A DNA stretch of 64,000 bases from Actinoplanes sp. NBC_00393 (lineage in GTDB: Bacteria; Actinomycetota; Actinomycetes; Mycobacteriales; Micromonosporaceae). Under the pieces are notes generated by a model. The model searched no databases, was not told where the DNA came from, and was given only the letters and a program-made list of their open reading frames with translations. The first letter of the stretch is position 1. Each line of letters opens with the position of its first letter. Positions 48,590 through 56,978 of the stretch are shown here, in pieces. The translations under genes were made by a program, and so were the position numbers. The stretch covers positions 7,644,501 to 7,708,500 of the forward strand of contig NZ_CP107942.1 of NCBI RefSeq assembly GCF_036053395.1. Direction: 5' to 3'.

Positions 48590-49066
48590 TCAGTAGGTGC
48601 CCCAGACCGCGGTAGCACCCGAGTCGCCGGTCTGGAAGACGTAGTAGCCGGTCAGCGCGGCCAGAACGATCACGACCACAGCAATTGCCAGGTCGGCGAT
48701 CCGGGGCAGCGCCCGAGGGTTGCGTACGGTCAGCGCGACCAGGATCAGGCTCACCACGCCCAAGGCGATGGACAGCCAGGTGGTGAGCGTCCCGTAGTCC
48801 ATGTGCTGGTCGAGGATCTCCTTGCCGTTGCCGCTCAGCCCTTGGCCGAGCAGCCGGTTGTAGAGCTCGGTACCGGACTGCTTCGAGACGAACGCCGAGG
48901 CGGGCGCCACCACAGCCAGCAGCGCGACCGCCCAGCCGAGTTTCGGCCGCCAGGGCGGCACGAGCGCGTAGACGGTCGCCCCAAGTGCCAGCAGGGGTAC
49001 GAAGATGACTGCGGCATGCAGCACGAGGATATGTACCGGTAAGCCGTTGACCTGGTCGAACACCAT
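48590..49066 (-). CDS. DUF2231 membrane protein
   Basis: A 158-aa protein with four TM segments (about 10-30, 38-57, 88-107 and 116-138). N-terminal FDQVNGLPVHILVLHAAVIFVPL with two His is typical of DUF2231, a family suggested to bind heme. The ATG (or the GTG one codon later) follows GAGGAGGA closely; the open frame upstream is not coding. Confidence 0.85.
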   Translation of the reverse strand: MVFDQVNGLPVHILVLHAAVIFVPLLALGATVYALVPPWRPKLGWAVALLAVVAPASAFVSKQSGTELYNRLLGQGLSGNGKEILDQHMDYGTLTTWLSIALGVVSLILVALTVRNPRALPRIADLAIAVVVIVLAALTGYYVFQTGDSGATAVWGTY

Positions 49067-49146
49067 TCCTCCTCGATCCGGGTTCACCCGGGGATGCGGG
49101 GGTGCGTGCGCGGGGATCCGGGGTGTCCGCGCAAGCTTAGGAGTCG

Positions 49147-49176
49147 TTGACGGCGCAAACATCCCCTCGTGACAAT
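49147..49176 (+). promoter_or_regulatory. Candidate promoter of the Fur-family gene
   Basis: TTGACG (49147-49152) and GACAAT (49171-49176) are 18 bp apart on the plus strand, 74 bp before the start codon. The -10 lies in an ACAA-TC-TTGT inverted repeat that could be an operator. Confidence 0.45.
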
Positions 49177-49249
49177 CTTGTAGCCGGACTGATCCGCCGC
49201 GACCGCTGTCAGGGTTGGTGAATCACGTCGCCCGTGTTGTCATGGACCG

Positions 49250-49684
49250 ATGTCCACCGGTGCAGAACTGCTGCGTACGCATGGCTTGCGGGTCACCCGG
49301 CCGCGTCTTGCGGTGCTCGAGGTCCTCGCCGCCGGCGGTCACCTGGAGGTGGACGAGATCGCCCGCCAGGTCCGCACCCGGCTCGACTCCGTCTCCACGC
49401 AGGCGGTCTACGACGTCCTGGGCGCGCTGTCCCGGGCCGGCCTGGCCCGCCGGATCGAGCCGGCCGGCAGCCCCGCCAGGTTCGAGGCCCGTGTCGGCGA
49501 CAACCATCATCACATCGTGTGCCGCGGCTGCGGCCAGATCGCCGATGTCGACTGCGCGGTCGGCGAGCCACCCTGCCTGACGCCCAGCAGCGCCCACGGC
49601 TTCGCCTTGGACGAGGCCGAGATCACCTTCTGGGGCCTCTGCCCGCCCTGCCAGTCCCAGCGAGACGCCGACATCTCCACCTGA
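49250..49684 (+). CDS. Fur-family metal/peroxide regulator
   Basis: A 144-aa winged-helix repressor. The DNA-binding part (1-80) has LRVTRPRLAVLEVLAAGGH and STQAVYDVLGALSRAGLARR. The metal domain has NHHHIVCRGCGQIADVD and ends with CPPCQ, so both structural CxxC pairs and the HHH cluster are kept. CatR/FurA-type (peroxide or iron) is likely; no catalase gene is adjacent. The last codons and stop belong to a repeat that continues downstream (49674-49790). Confidence 0.88.
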   Translation: MSTGAELLRTHGLRVTRPRLAVLEVLAAGGHLEVDEIARQVRTRLDSVSTQAVYDVLGALSRAGLARRIEPAGSPARFEARVGDNHHHIVCRGCGQIADVDCAVGEPPCLTPSSAHGFALDEAEITFWGLCPPCQSQRDADIST

Positions 49685-49790
49685 GCCCGGCCCCGGCCCG
49701 ATGTGCCAGGCCGCAAGACTCCCCCATCTCCACCTGAGCGCGGCCCGATGTGCCAGACCCAGCAAGACTCCCCCAGCTCCACCTGAATCG
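49674..49790. repeat. About 50-bp repeat including the end of the Fur-family gene
   Basis: TCTCCACCTGAG...GCCCGATGTGCCAG begins at 49674 (last codons and stop of the gene), again at 49727, and partly at 49776 (spacings 53 and 49 bp). The copies carry the TGA as well. Confidence 0.8.
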
Positions 49791-49860
49791 AGCCTCGGCC
49801 CGACCTCCGGAGCCCGGCTGGACTCCGAATTCTCCGCCTGAGCGTGGCACGCTGGATGGC

Positions 49861-50715
49861 ATGACCGGAGACGTTGGCCTGTTCGGACCGGATTCGATCA
49901 CCTGGAAACTGCATCGTGAACCCATCCTGATGCTCGGCGGGCTGCGCTCGCTCTACCTGCAGGCGCTGCACCCCCGCGCAGTCGCCGGCATCTCACAGAA
50001 CTCGGGGTATCGCGCCGACCCCTGGGGTCGCCTGATGCGCACGTCGAACTACGTCGGGACGGTCATCTACGGCAGCACCGGCGAGGTGCACGAGGCCGCC
50101 GCCCGGCTGCGCCGCCTGCACGCCCGGATGACCGCGGTGGACCCGCGCACCGGGGAACGCTTCCCGATCAACGAGCCGGAGCTGCTGCGCTGGGTGCACG
50201 TCGCCGAGGTCGAGTCGTTCCTGAGCACCGCGGTGCACGCCGGGGTACGCCTCACCGACGACGAGGTCGACGCGTACTACACCGAGCAACTCCGGTCCGC
50301 CGAGCTCGTCGGGCTGGATCCGGCCATCGTGCCGTCCACAGCCGCCGAGGTCGCGGACTACTACGCGGGCCTGCGCCCCGAACTCGGCTTGACCCGGGAC
50401 AGCGCGGAGACGGCTCTCTTCCTCACCGTGCCGCCGGTGCCGGCCACCTGGGGCAGCCGGGCGCTGCGGCTCGGTCTCACCCTCGGTCCGCCGCGCTGGG
50501 CATACCTCGGCATTGCCGGCACCGCGATCGGCCTGCTGCCGCCCTGGGCCCGCAAGATGTACGGCGGCCTGGGCTGGCCCACCACCGACCTGGCCGCGAG
50601 CCTCTCCGCCCGAGGCTTGCGGGCGCTGATCGCCACGATCCTGTCCACCCTGCCCAAGCAGTACCGGGTCGCTCCGATGCGCCAGGCCGCCCTGGAACGC
50701 GCCGGCCTAGCCTGA
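49861..50715 (+). CDS. DUF2236 / MpaB-like oxygenase family protein
   Basis: A 284-aa protein. LHREPILMLGGLRSLYLQALHPRAVAGI and DPWGRLMRTSNYV are DUF2236 hallmarks, and the His-containing WVHVAEVESFL helix follows. Relatives include the latex-clearing protein family and MpaB, which are heme-dependent oxygenases; the substrate here is unknown. A hydrophobic segment is near 213-232. ATG start. Confidence 0.85.
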   Translation: MTGDVGLFGPDSITWKLHREPILMLGGLRSLYLQALHPRAVAGISQNSGYRADPWGRLMRTSNYVGTVIYGSTGEVHEAAARLRRLHARMTAVDPRTGERFPINEPELLRWVHVAEVESFLSTAVHAGVRLTDDEVDAYYTEQLRSAELVGLDPAIVPSTAAEVADYYAGLRPELGLTRDSAETALFLTVPPVPATWGSRALRLGLTLGPPRWAYLGIAGTAIGLLPPWARKMYGGLGWPTTDLAASLSARGLRALIATILSTLPKQYRVAPMRQAALERAGLA

Positions 50716-50836
50716 CCGCGCGCCAAACAAGGCAAAGCAGCCTGGCAAGGCAAGCCGGAAAGACAAGCCGGAAAGACAGGCCGAGGAGGGAAGCAAGCCG
50801 AGGAAGGCAAGCGGAAGGCCGCGAACCCAAGCCGGC
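50716..50836. repeat. Purine-rich short repeats between convergent genes
   Basis: GCCGGAAAGACAA-type 13-bp units and AAGGCAAGC variants fill the 121-bp gap. No clear terminator hairpin is present. Confidence 0.55.
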
Positions 50837-51730
50837 TCAGCCCTTCAGATGCTCCACCGCCGCCCAAGGCTCCTTCGCCGCCACCTCCGACCCGGCCGGG
50901 CACGCCTTGCGGAAGTCGCACCAGCCACAGAGCGACCCCGGATTGGTAGGAAACGACTCGTCCGCATCAGCCCCGGCCGCCACCGCCTTCTCCGCCGCCA
51001 TGATGTCGAGCGCGGTCTCCTCCGCCCGCCGCACCTGCCGGGCCAGCGACTCCTCGGTGTGCTCGTGCACGGCCACCGTGCCGGTCGGCAGGTGGTGCAG
51101 CTCGACCCGATAGCAGGGCCGCCGGAAGACCCGCTGGGCGGCGAACGCATACAGCGCGAGCGCCTGCGACCCACGGGCGTCGTCGGCGTCCAGCCCCGAG
51201 CGGCCGGTCTTGTAGTCGACGATCACCGCTTCCGGACCCTCCGGCCCGCTGCGGGCGTCGATCCGGTCAGCCCGCCCGTTCAGCGCGAGGATCGAGGTCT
51301 TGGTCGCCACCCCGCGCTCCACCCCGAGTGGCTCCTCGGCCGGATCGAGGGTCGCCACGTAGGACTCCAGCCAGTCCAGAGCCCGGTAGTAGACCGCTCG
51401 CTCCTGGTCGACGTCCCGGTAGCCTTCCCGTACCCAAGTCGCCTTGAGCAACGTCGGCAGCGCGCCTGGCGCGCGCCGCTCGGTCGGCAGTGCGTACCAA
51501 TTCTTCAGAGCCGTGTGCACGCTCGCGCCGAGCGAGTTGTGCGCCCACGGTGGGCCCTTGGGCGGGCTGGGACGATCAACATACGAATATCGATATCGCC
51601 GGGGGCAGTCAATATACGCCCCGAGCTTGCTCGGCGTGCAGACGAAGAGCCGCTCGGGCATGCCGGCGAAGCCCAACTGCTCGGGCACGACGGCGCCCGG
51701 CTTGGCGGCACGGGATCTGGTGGGGGGCAC
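50837..51730 (-). CDS. RecB-like PD-(D/E)XK nuclease with Fe-S cluster motif
   Basis: A 297-aa single-domain nuclease related to the RecB/AddB C-terminus and Cas4. The catalytic motif is VIVDYKTGR (about 173-181), with upstream acidic residue in NGRADRID. Cys residues are C42 in DCPRRYRYSY and a C-terminal CGWCDFRKAC, together fitting a 4Fe-4S cluster as in AddB. There is no helicase domain. GTG start. It is last in a five-gene operon. Confidence 0.88.
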   Translation of the reverse strand: MPPTRSRAAKPGAVVPEQLGFAGMPERLFVCTPSKLGAYIDCPRRYRYSYVDRPSPPKGPPWAHNSLGASVHTALKNWYALPTERRAPGALPTLLKATWVREGYRDVDQERAVYYRALDWLESYVATLDPAEEPLGVERGVATKTSILALNGRADRIDARSGPEGPEAVIVDYKTGRSGLDADDARGSQALALYAFAAQRVFRRPCYRVELHHLPTGTVAVHEHTEESLARQVRRAEETALDIMAAEKAVAAGADADESFPTNPGSLCGWCDFRKACPAGSEVAAKEPWAAVEHLKG

Positions 51731-51764
51731 ACAGCAATCCTGCCAGCACCCCCCGACAAGAATT

Positions 51765-52382
51765 TCAGAGCAGGGCCGAGTACGACTTCACGAAGGCGAA
51801 GACGGCATCCGCGATGAGCTGCACCGCGATGGCCGCGAGCAGCAGACCGGCGATCCGGGTGAGCACCTCGATGCCGGCCGGCCGCAGCAGCCGGACGATC
51901 ACTCCGGAGAACCGCAGGACCAGCCACACGGTGGCCATCACGGCCAGGATCGCGGCCGCGAGGATCAGGTATTCGTCGGTGCTCTCCGCACGCTGGACGA
52001 AGAGCATGGTGGCGACGATCGCGCCCGGTCCGGCCAGCAGCGGCGTACCCAGCGGCACCAGCGCGACGTTGCTCGTGCCGGCCTGCTCCTCGGGCTGGTC
52101 GGTCTTGCCGGTGAGCAGCTGCAACGCGACCAGCACGAGCAGCAGGCCACCGGCGGCCTGCAACGCCGGCAACTGAACGTGCAGGTAGTCCAGCAGAGTC
52201 TGCCCGGCCACCGCGAAGCCCACGATCACGCCGAGGGCGAGCAGCACAGCCTGCGTGCCGGCCCGGTTGCGGGCCTTGGCGGGCAGGGTCCCGGTGAGCG
52301 CGAGGAAGACCGGCACCATGCCGGGCGGATCGACGATCACCAGCAGAGTCACGAAGAACTCGCCGAACAGCTTGAGGTTCAC
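51765..52382 (-). CDS. MarC-family integral membrane protein
   Basis: A 205-aa protein with six TM segments and the MarC/NAAT hallmarks DPPGMVPVFLALTG and GTPLLAGPGAI. Amino-acid or antibiotic transport has been suggested for the family without proof. GTG start. It lies between the PHP and RecB-like genes with short gaps. Confidence 0.88.
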   Translation of the reverse strand: MNLKLFGEFFVTLLVIVDPPGMVPVFLALTGTLPAKARNRAGTQAVLLALGVIVGFAVAGQTLLDYLHVQLPALQAAGGLLLVLVALQLLTGKTDQPEEQAGTSNVALVPLGTPLLAGPGAIVATMLFVQRAESTDEYLILAAAILAVMATVWLVLRFSGVIVRLLRPAGIEVLTRIAGLLLAAIAVQLIADAVFAFVKSYSALL

Positions 52383-52433
52383 CCGATCAAGGTAGGGGTC
52401 GGCACCCTCCGGCGCAGGCCGGTGCGGCGATCG

Positions 52434-53285
52434 TCACCCCAGGACAGGGACGCCGGTCGCCGCGGAGACGATTTTCTCGTACGCCTCCGGGGCGGTGCGG
52501 AAGGCGCCCAGGGCGACTGTCTTGTGCGTACCGTGGAAATCGGATGATCCGGTCACGACCAGGCCGAGCCGTTCCGCCAAGGCCCGCACCTGGGCCCGCT
52601 CGGCGGGCGTGTGATCTTCATGGTCGGCCTCCAGGCCGAAGAGGCCTTCCTCAGCCAACTTCATGATCAGCTCATCCGGCACCACCCGGCCACGCTTGGT
52701 CGCCCGGGGATGAGCAAAAACGGCCACCCCACCGGCCGCACGCACGGCACGCACCGCTTCGAAAACATCAAGATCAGACTTGGGTACGAAGTAACGCGCG
52801 CCCAGCCATGTCGAAGCGAACGCCTCCGTGGTGGTCCGCACCAACCCGGCCCTGATCAGGGCCTGCGCGATGTGCGGCCGGCCCACCGACCCGCCCGCCG
52901 CGTACCCGTGGACCTCAGCCCACGTGATCGGCACACCGTCCGCCCGTAGCTTCTCGACGATCTTCTCGGCCCGCTGCTCCCGGTCCTCCCGGAGCCGCAG
53001 CAGCTCGGCCGCCAGCATCGGCTCCGCCGGATCGAACAGGTACGCCAGCAGGTGCAACGGGATGGCCGGCTGCATGCCGAACCAGCGGCACGACAGTTCG
53101 GCGCCACGGACGAGCCGCAGACCGTCCGGCCGGGCGGCCGCAGCCGGCTCCCAGCCGCCGGTCGTGTCGTGATCGGTGATCGCGATGACGTCGAGCCCCG
53201 CCTCGGCGCCGGCCCGCATCAGCTCGGCCGGCGTCAACGTGCCGTCGCTGGCGGTCGAGTGGCAGTGCAGGTCGATTTTGGTCAC
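52434..53285 (-). CDS. PHP-domain phosphoesterase
   Basis: A 283-aa metallophosphoesterase of the RNase AM/3',5'-nucleotidase type (YciV-like). Motifs: IDLHCHSTASDGT (5-17), AITDHDTTGG, GAELSC, FAHPRA and SSDFHG. These supply the metal ligands of the PHP active site. GTG start at MTKIDLHC; the longer frame adds a non-conserved leader. Confidence 0.9.
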   Translation of the reverse strand: MTKIDLHCHSTASDGTLTPAELMRAGAEAGLDVIAITDHDTTGGWEPAAAARPDGLRLVRGAELSCRWFGMQPAIPLHLLAYLFDPAEPMLAAELLRLREDREQRAEKIVEKLRADGVPITWAEVHGYAAGGSVGRPHIAQALIRAGLVRTTTEAFASTWLGARYFVPKSDLDVFEAVRAVRAAGGVAVFAHPRATKRGRVVPDELIMKLAEEGLFGLEADHEDHTPAERAQVRALAERLGLVVTGSSDFHGTHKTVALGAFRTAPEAYEKIVSAATGVPVLG

Positions 53286-53316
53286 CGCTGCCACGCTACC
53301 GCTGGGCCGGACCTGC

Positions 53317-54156
53317 TCAGGCGTCTTCTCCCTCGTCGTCCTTGCCCAGCCGGGCCTCGACGGCCTGCGGCTCATACATCTCCTCGACCACCCGGAGGTA
53401 GAGCTCGTTCGGGTTGGGCAGGTGCTTGACCTCGCGCAGCGCCTGGTCCTGACCGGCCGACTCGAGCACGAACGTGCCGTAACTCAGCATGCGGCCGAGG
53501 GCGGACTGCTCGTACTTCATGTCGGTGACCCGCAGCAGCGGCATCATCGCCACCTTGCGGGTGATGATGCCGTTGACCACCATCACCCGCTTGTTGGTGA
53601 GGATGAACCGGTCGAAATACCAGTCGAAGACCTTCCAGGCGACCCAGCTGATCACGCCGAGCCAGATCAGGACCGCGACGGTCACCATGCCGTCGATCTC
53701 CTGCCGGGTCAGGAAGCCGGCCAGGTAACCGAGGGCGAGCGTGGCGGCGGCGCCGATCCCGATCGGACCGGTCAGATGGATCCAGTGCCGCTTCCACTCA
53801 CCGCGGTAGCGCTCGGTCGGGAACAGATACCTCGCGACCAGCGTGGTCGGCTCGTCCTCCAAGGGGAGGAACCGCCGGGGTCCACCGCTGCGGTCGAGCC
53901 CTTCCAGCTCTTCCTCGGTGAACTCAGGCGCCTCGTACTCCTCCTGCTCCACGTAACGATCGCCGGGCGGGCGTTGCTGCCCGCGTGCGTAGGCATGATC
54001 GTCCGCATAGGGACCAGCCTCGTCCGCATAGGGATCAGTACGTGTGTACTCAGGATCGTCCTGGTACGCCGGGTCGTTGTACCCGAAACTCGCATCGTCA
54101 TCCTGAGGGCGTCGGGCGCCCTCACCTCGCGGGTCGCGCGGCTCACCAGGATCCAT
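53317..54156 (-). CDS. Bacterial PH-domain membrane protein
   Basis: A 279-aa protein: an acidic/Tyr-rich disordered N-terminus (about 1-95), two TM segments (about 130-148 and 157-177) and a bPH_2 (DUF304) domain to the C-terminus (YFDRFILTNKRVMVVNGII). It stands 9 bp after the 52-aa membrane gene and 31 bp before the PHP gene. No defined role is known. Confidence 0.88.
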   Translation of the reverse strand: MDPGEPRDPRGEGARRPQDDDASFGYNDPAYQDDPEYTRTDPYADEAGPYADDHAYARGQQRPPGDRYVEQEEYEAPEFTEEELEGLDRSGGPRRFLPLEDEPTTLVARYLFPTERYRGEWKRHWIHLTGPIGIGAAATLALGYLAGFLTRQEIDGMVTVAVLIWLGVISWVAWKVFDWYFDRFILTNKRVMVVNGIITRKVAMMPLLRVTDMKYEQSALGRMLSYGTFVLESAGQDQALREVKHLPNPNELYLRVVEEMYEPQAVEARLGKDDEGEDA

Positions 54157-54165
54157 GTGGTGATG

Positions 54166-54324
54166 CTATGCGACGAGGTCCGTGAAGAAGGTGCCGAAGC
54201 CTCGTGCGATGTCCGCGATCGTACCGCCGAGTGACTCGAAGACCGCTGCAGCGGATCTCGGGTTGAAGGCGATGAAGAAGATCAAGAATGCGATACCAAG
54301 CCAGGTGAGGACCTTCTTGACCAT
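54166..54324 (-). CDS. 52-aa membrane protein
   Basis: A small single-TM protein (VLTWLGIAFLIFFIAF at residues 5-20), followed by an amphipathic region (FESLGGTIADIARGFGTFF). The start ATG has GGAGGA about 9 nt upstream, which supports this short form rather than the longer open frame. First gene of the operon leading to the RecB-like nuclease. A similar small protein is common before bPH genes in actinomycetes, from memory. Confidence 0.75.
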   Translation of the reverse strand: MVKKVLTWLGIAFLIFFIAFNPRSAAAVFESLGGTIADIARGFGTFFTDLVA

Positions 54325-54452
54325 GGGGGCCTTCCTCCGGGTGCGAGTGGCGTTCAGCGCCGCGGCAATACTGACGGTATCAGCTTCGTCGCTTCGTGTG
54401 AACAAAGTGTCCGGAAAGCCGATTGCCATCCCCGCAGGTCACACCTAAGAGG

Positions 54453-55115
54453 TCAGGCACGACCGTGCAGGTAGGGCGACGGCGCTCCGAACACCAGCTC
54501 GGGCGGCACCCCCTCGGAGAGGTCGTGCAGAACGACGTGCTCCGCGAGAAGATAGCCCGCGCTTGCGGGCCACGCTACCGCATAGAGCCACATTCCTTTT
54601 GCCTCACTCACGTAGGCACTTCGATCTTCCGGTGACTTGACACACCACAGTGGAGTGGGATGCCCGGCCGCTTTGATCTTCGCGTGTGGACCGGCATGTG
54701 CACCGCGGTCACCCAGCGCCTCGGAGAGCAGGTGCCCGGGATCAATGCCGGGAATGCCGGCGAACCGGGTGCCCAGGCCGACGCCCGGCTGCTCGGCGAT
54801 GAGGACCAGGTCAGCCGGCCCGCCGCCGAGCGGCTCCGGCCCGCTGCACGCCAGCGCGGTCGCCCGAACCCCGAACCGGTCGTCGCCCGACCAGGCGACA
54901 CCGGTCACCATCCAGCCGGTCGGCAGCGGCCAGGGACACCAGAGCGGGATCCGCTCCGCACTGGAGGCCGACTCCCGCAGCACCGCCCCGACGATCTCCG
55001 CACTGATGTGTTCGGCGACGTGGAACGGCGGAACGTCGCCACAGTCGTCGCACCGCCAGTTGCTGTGCATCAGGTCCGGCTTCCGAACCTGAGCAGCACA
55101 TCTGGGGCAACTCAC
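54453..55115 (-). CDS. DUF6758-type protein with N-terminal zinc ribbon
   Basis: A 220-aa protein. It starts with a zinc ribbon (SCPRCAAQVRKP ... WRCDDCGDVPP), then a domain with IPLWCPWPLPTGWMVTGV and DLVLIAEQPGVGLGTRFAG and a C-terminal YLLAEHVVLHDLSEGVPPEL. The layout matches actinobacterial DUF6758 proteins of unknown function. GTG start is placed directly before SCPRC. It follows the SpoU gene on the same strand. Confidence 0.75.
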   Translation of the reverse strand: MSCPRCAAQVRKPDLMHSNWRCDDCGDVPPFHVAEHISAEIVGAVLRESASSAERIPLWCPWPLPTGWMVTGVAWSGDDRFGVRATALACSGPEPLGGGPADLVLIAEQPGVGLGTRFAGIPGIDPGHLLSEALGDRGAHAGPHAKIKAAGHPTPLWCVKSPEDRSAYVSEAKGMWLYAVAWPASAGYLLAEHVVLHDLSEGVPPELVFGAPSPYLHGRA

Positions 55116-55193
55116 CGTGACACCCACACTCCATACCGTGCGGGTCGCGGAAGCCCCCGTCAAGCGGATCGGCAGAAGAGGGGCCGATCCAGG

Positions 55194-55826
55194 TCAGGCG
55201 GGCGGCGGGCCGGCGTGCGCGCGAATCCACGCATGCATGGCGATACCACTGGCGACGCCGGCGTTGATCGAGCGGGTCGATCCGTACTGCGCGATCGAGA
55301 AGAGCTGCGAACAGGCAGCCCGGGCAGCGTCGGAGAGACCCGGCCCCTCCTGCCCGAACAGCAGGACGCAGCGGCGCGGAAGCGTGGTCGTCTCCATCGG
55401 GCACGAGCCGGGGAGATTGTCGATGCCGATCACCGGCAGCTGCTCGCCGGCCGCCCACGCCACGAATTCCTCGATGGTCGGGTGGTGGCGCACATGCTGA
55501 TAACGATCCGTGACCATGGCGCCCCGGCGGTTCCACCGGCGCTGGCCCACGATGTGCACCTCGGCGGCGAGGAAGGCGTTGGCATTGCGGACCACGGTGC
55601 CGATGTTCAGATCGTGCTGCCAGTTCTCGATCGCGACGTGGAAGTCGTGCCGTCGCGTGTCCAACTCGGCGATCACCGCTTCCCGGCGCCAATACCGGTA
55701 CCGGTCGACGACATTGCGCCGGTCACCGGCCTCGAGCAGCTCCGGATCGTACTGCTCGCCGGTCGGCCACGGACCCACCCAGGGGCCCACGCCGACGTCG
55801 GTGGAATGGTCCTCGCCCGCGGTCAT
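55194..55826 (-). CDS. SpoU/TrmH-family RNA 2'-O-methyltransferase
   Basis: A 210-aa SPOUT methyltransferase. The three SpoU motifs are visible: NIGTVVRNANAF, LLFGQEGPGLS and the SAM-knot YGSTRSINAGVASGIAMH. A short N-terminal part without rRNA-binding domain suggests a tRNA or small substrate, not determined. ATG start. It is divergent from the CRP-type site and thioredoxin. Confidence 0.9.
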   Translation of the reverse strand: MTAGEDHSTDVGVGPWVGPWPTGEQYDPELLEAGDRRNVVDRYRYWRREAVIAELDTRRHDFHVAIENWQHDLNIGTVVRNANAFLAAEVHIVGQRRWNRRGAMVTDRYQHVRHHPTIEEFVAWAAGEQLPVIGIDNLPGSCPMETTTLPRRCVLLFGQEGPGLSDAARAACSQLFSIAQYGSTRSINAGVASGIAMHAWIRAHAGPPPA

Positions 55827-55904
55827 GGAGCGATAGGCTACCGATTCGATCTCGCCGGGCTCACGTCACCGGCTCTGCGCGGGATCAACCCGACAGGAGA
55901 CGCA

Positions 55905-55985
55905 ATGAGCGGCGGGGCCCTCCCCGGCACCCGCCGCCCACGCTCTGTTGAGAAAGAGTTTGCCTTACCGTCCGTATCCATGTGA
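55905..55985 (+). CDS. Candidate 26-aa small ORF
   Basis: ATG with AGGAGA 4 nt upstream opens a 26-codon frame (MSGGALPGTRRPRSVEKEF, continuing to SVSM) and stops 12 bp before the CRP-type site. The third codon position is less GC-rich than in the genes around, which weakens the case. No homologue is known to me. Confidence 0.3.
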   Translation: MSGGALPGTRRPRSVEKEFALPSVSM

Positions 55986-55997
55986 AGGACTTTCAGA

Positions 55998-56013
55998 TGT
56001 GACCCAGCTCACA
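55998..56013. promoter_or_regulatory. Perfect CRP/GlxR-type operator
   Basis: TGTGA-CCCAGC-TCACA matches the full CRP/GlxR consensus TGTGA-N6-TCACA. It lies 172 bp before the SpoU gene start (minus) and 278 bp before thioredoxin (plus). Confidence 0.7.
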
Positions 56014-56290
56014 TTTAGGTTTCTTTACTGAAAGTTTGAAGTTTGGACACGCTCCCACGACCGGCGCTTGTGCAGGACAAATCGCCTAGATCATGAGATG
56101 CGGGACTCATTCCGCGCGGAGCGAGAGTCGGCAATCAGACACTGTGCGCCTACTTTCAGTTACGATGAGTTGTCCCTGTTGCGCTCCTGAATGGTGCCGT
56201 AGGCCACGTGTCGCCGCCGCCAGAACGGGAATGGTGGAGGGGGACCAGGAGTTTTACCGGACGAAAGCGATTCCCGCAGACGGAGGCATC

Positions 56291-56824
56291 ATGGCGACGG
56301 TTGCGCTGACCGCAGCGAACTTCGACGAGGTCACCGGCAAGGACGGCATCGTCCTGGTCGACTTCTGGGCCAGCTGGTGCGGGCCTTGCGTACGGTTCGC
56401 GCCCACCTACGAGCGCTCCTCGGAGAAGCACCCGGACATCACGTTCGGGAAGGTTGACACCGAGGCCGAGCAGGCGCTGGCCGCGAAGTTCGACATCCGC
56501 TCCATCCCGACGATCATGGCGGTCCGCGACGGTGTCGTGGTCTTCGCCCAGCCCGGCGCTCTCCCCGAGACCGCGCTGGAGAGTCTGATCGAGAAGGTCG
56601 AGCAGCTCGACATGGACGAGGTTCGCGAGCAGATCGCCGCGCACCGTAAGGGGGCGCACGGCGAGGCGGCGTCGGCTGCCAAGGCGGCTCCCGCGGCCAA
56701 GGAGGCTCCGGCCGCTTCGGCTGCGCCTGACGCCAAGTCGGCGTCGGCTGCCAAGGCGGCGCCGGCTGCTAAGGCGGCGCCGGCCGCTCCCGCCAAGGAG
56801 GAAGCGGCCGCCGGTCGTAGCTGA
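56291..56824 (+). CDS. Thioredoxin with Ala/Lys-rich C-terminal tail
   Basis: A 177-aa cytoplasmic thiol-disulfide reductase. The active site is WCGPC at 29-33 in DFWASWCGPC, and the cis-Pro motif RSIPTI is kept. The thioredoxin fold ends near residue 108. Residues 112-177 form a low-complexity tail of Ala, Lys and Pro (SAAKAAPAAKEAPAA), like histone-H1 tails. GGAGGC upstream sets the ATG. It ends at a strong terminator. Confidence 0.93.
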   Translation: MATVALTAANFDEVTGKDGIVLVDFWASWCGPCVRFAPTYERSSEKHPDITFGKVDTEAEQALAAKFDIRSIPTIMAVRDGVVVFAQPGALPETALESLIEKVEQLDMDEVREQIAAHRKGAHGEAASAAKAAPAAKEAPAASAAPDAKSASAAKAAPAAKAAPAAPAKEEAAAGRS

Positions 56825-56840
56825 GCTCGGAAGACACTGC

Positions 56841-56870
56841 AAAAGGGCCCGCGGTTCGCGGGCCCTTTTT
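56841..56870 (+). terminator. Intrinsic terminator of thioredoxin
   Basis: AAAAGGGCCCGCG pairs with CGCGGGCCCTTTT around a GTT loop and is followed by a T-run. Confidence 0.92.
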
Positions 56871-56978
56871 GTTGTCCGACTTCGCTGTCCACTTCGTTGT
56901 CCACAGGCCGGATTTTGTTGTCCACAGATCCGGCGAAGGTCATGGACAGGGGATAGAACATGTGTTCGAATACCTGCC

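Larger units (their letters stand above)
55827..56290. other. Long divergent region before thioredoxin
   Basis: It holds a candidate 26-codon ORF (55905-55985), a perfect CRP-type palindrome (55998-56013) and a moderately AT-rich stretch (56010-56050). Otherwise no gene is recognised. The thioredoxin promoter is probably within it. Confidence 0.6.

Noticed and set aside
50837..51730. Cas4 of a CRISPR system
   Set aside because: The Fe-S nuclease resembles Cas4, but there are no cas genes or arrays and the operon is of housekeeping type.
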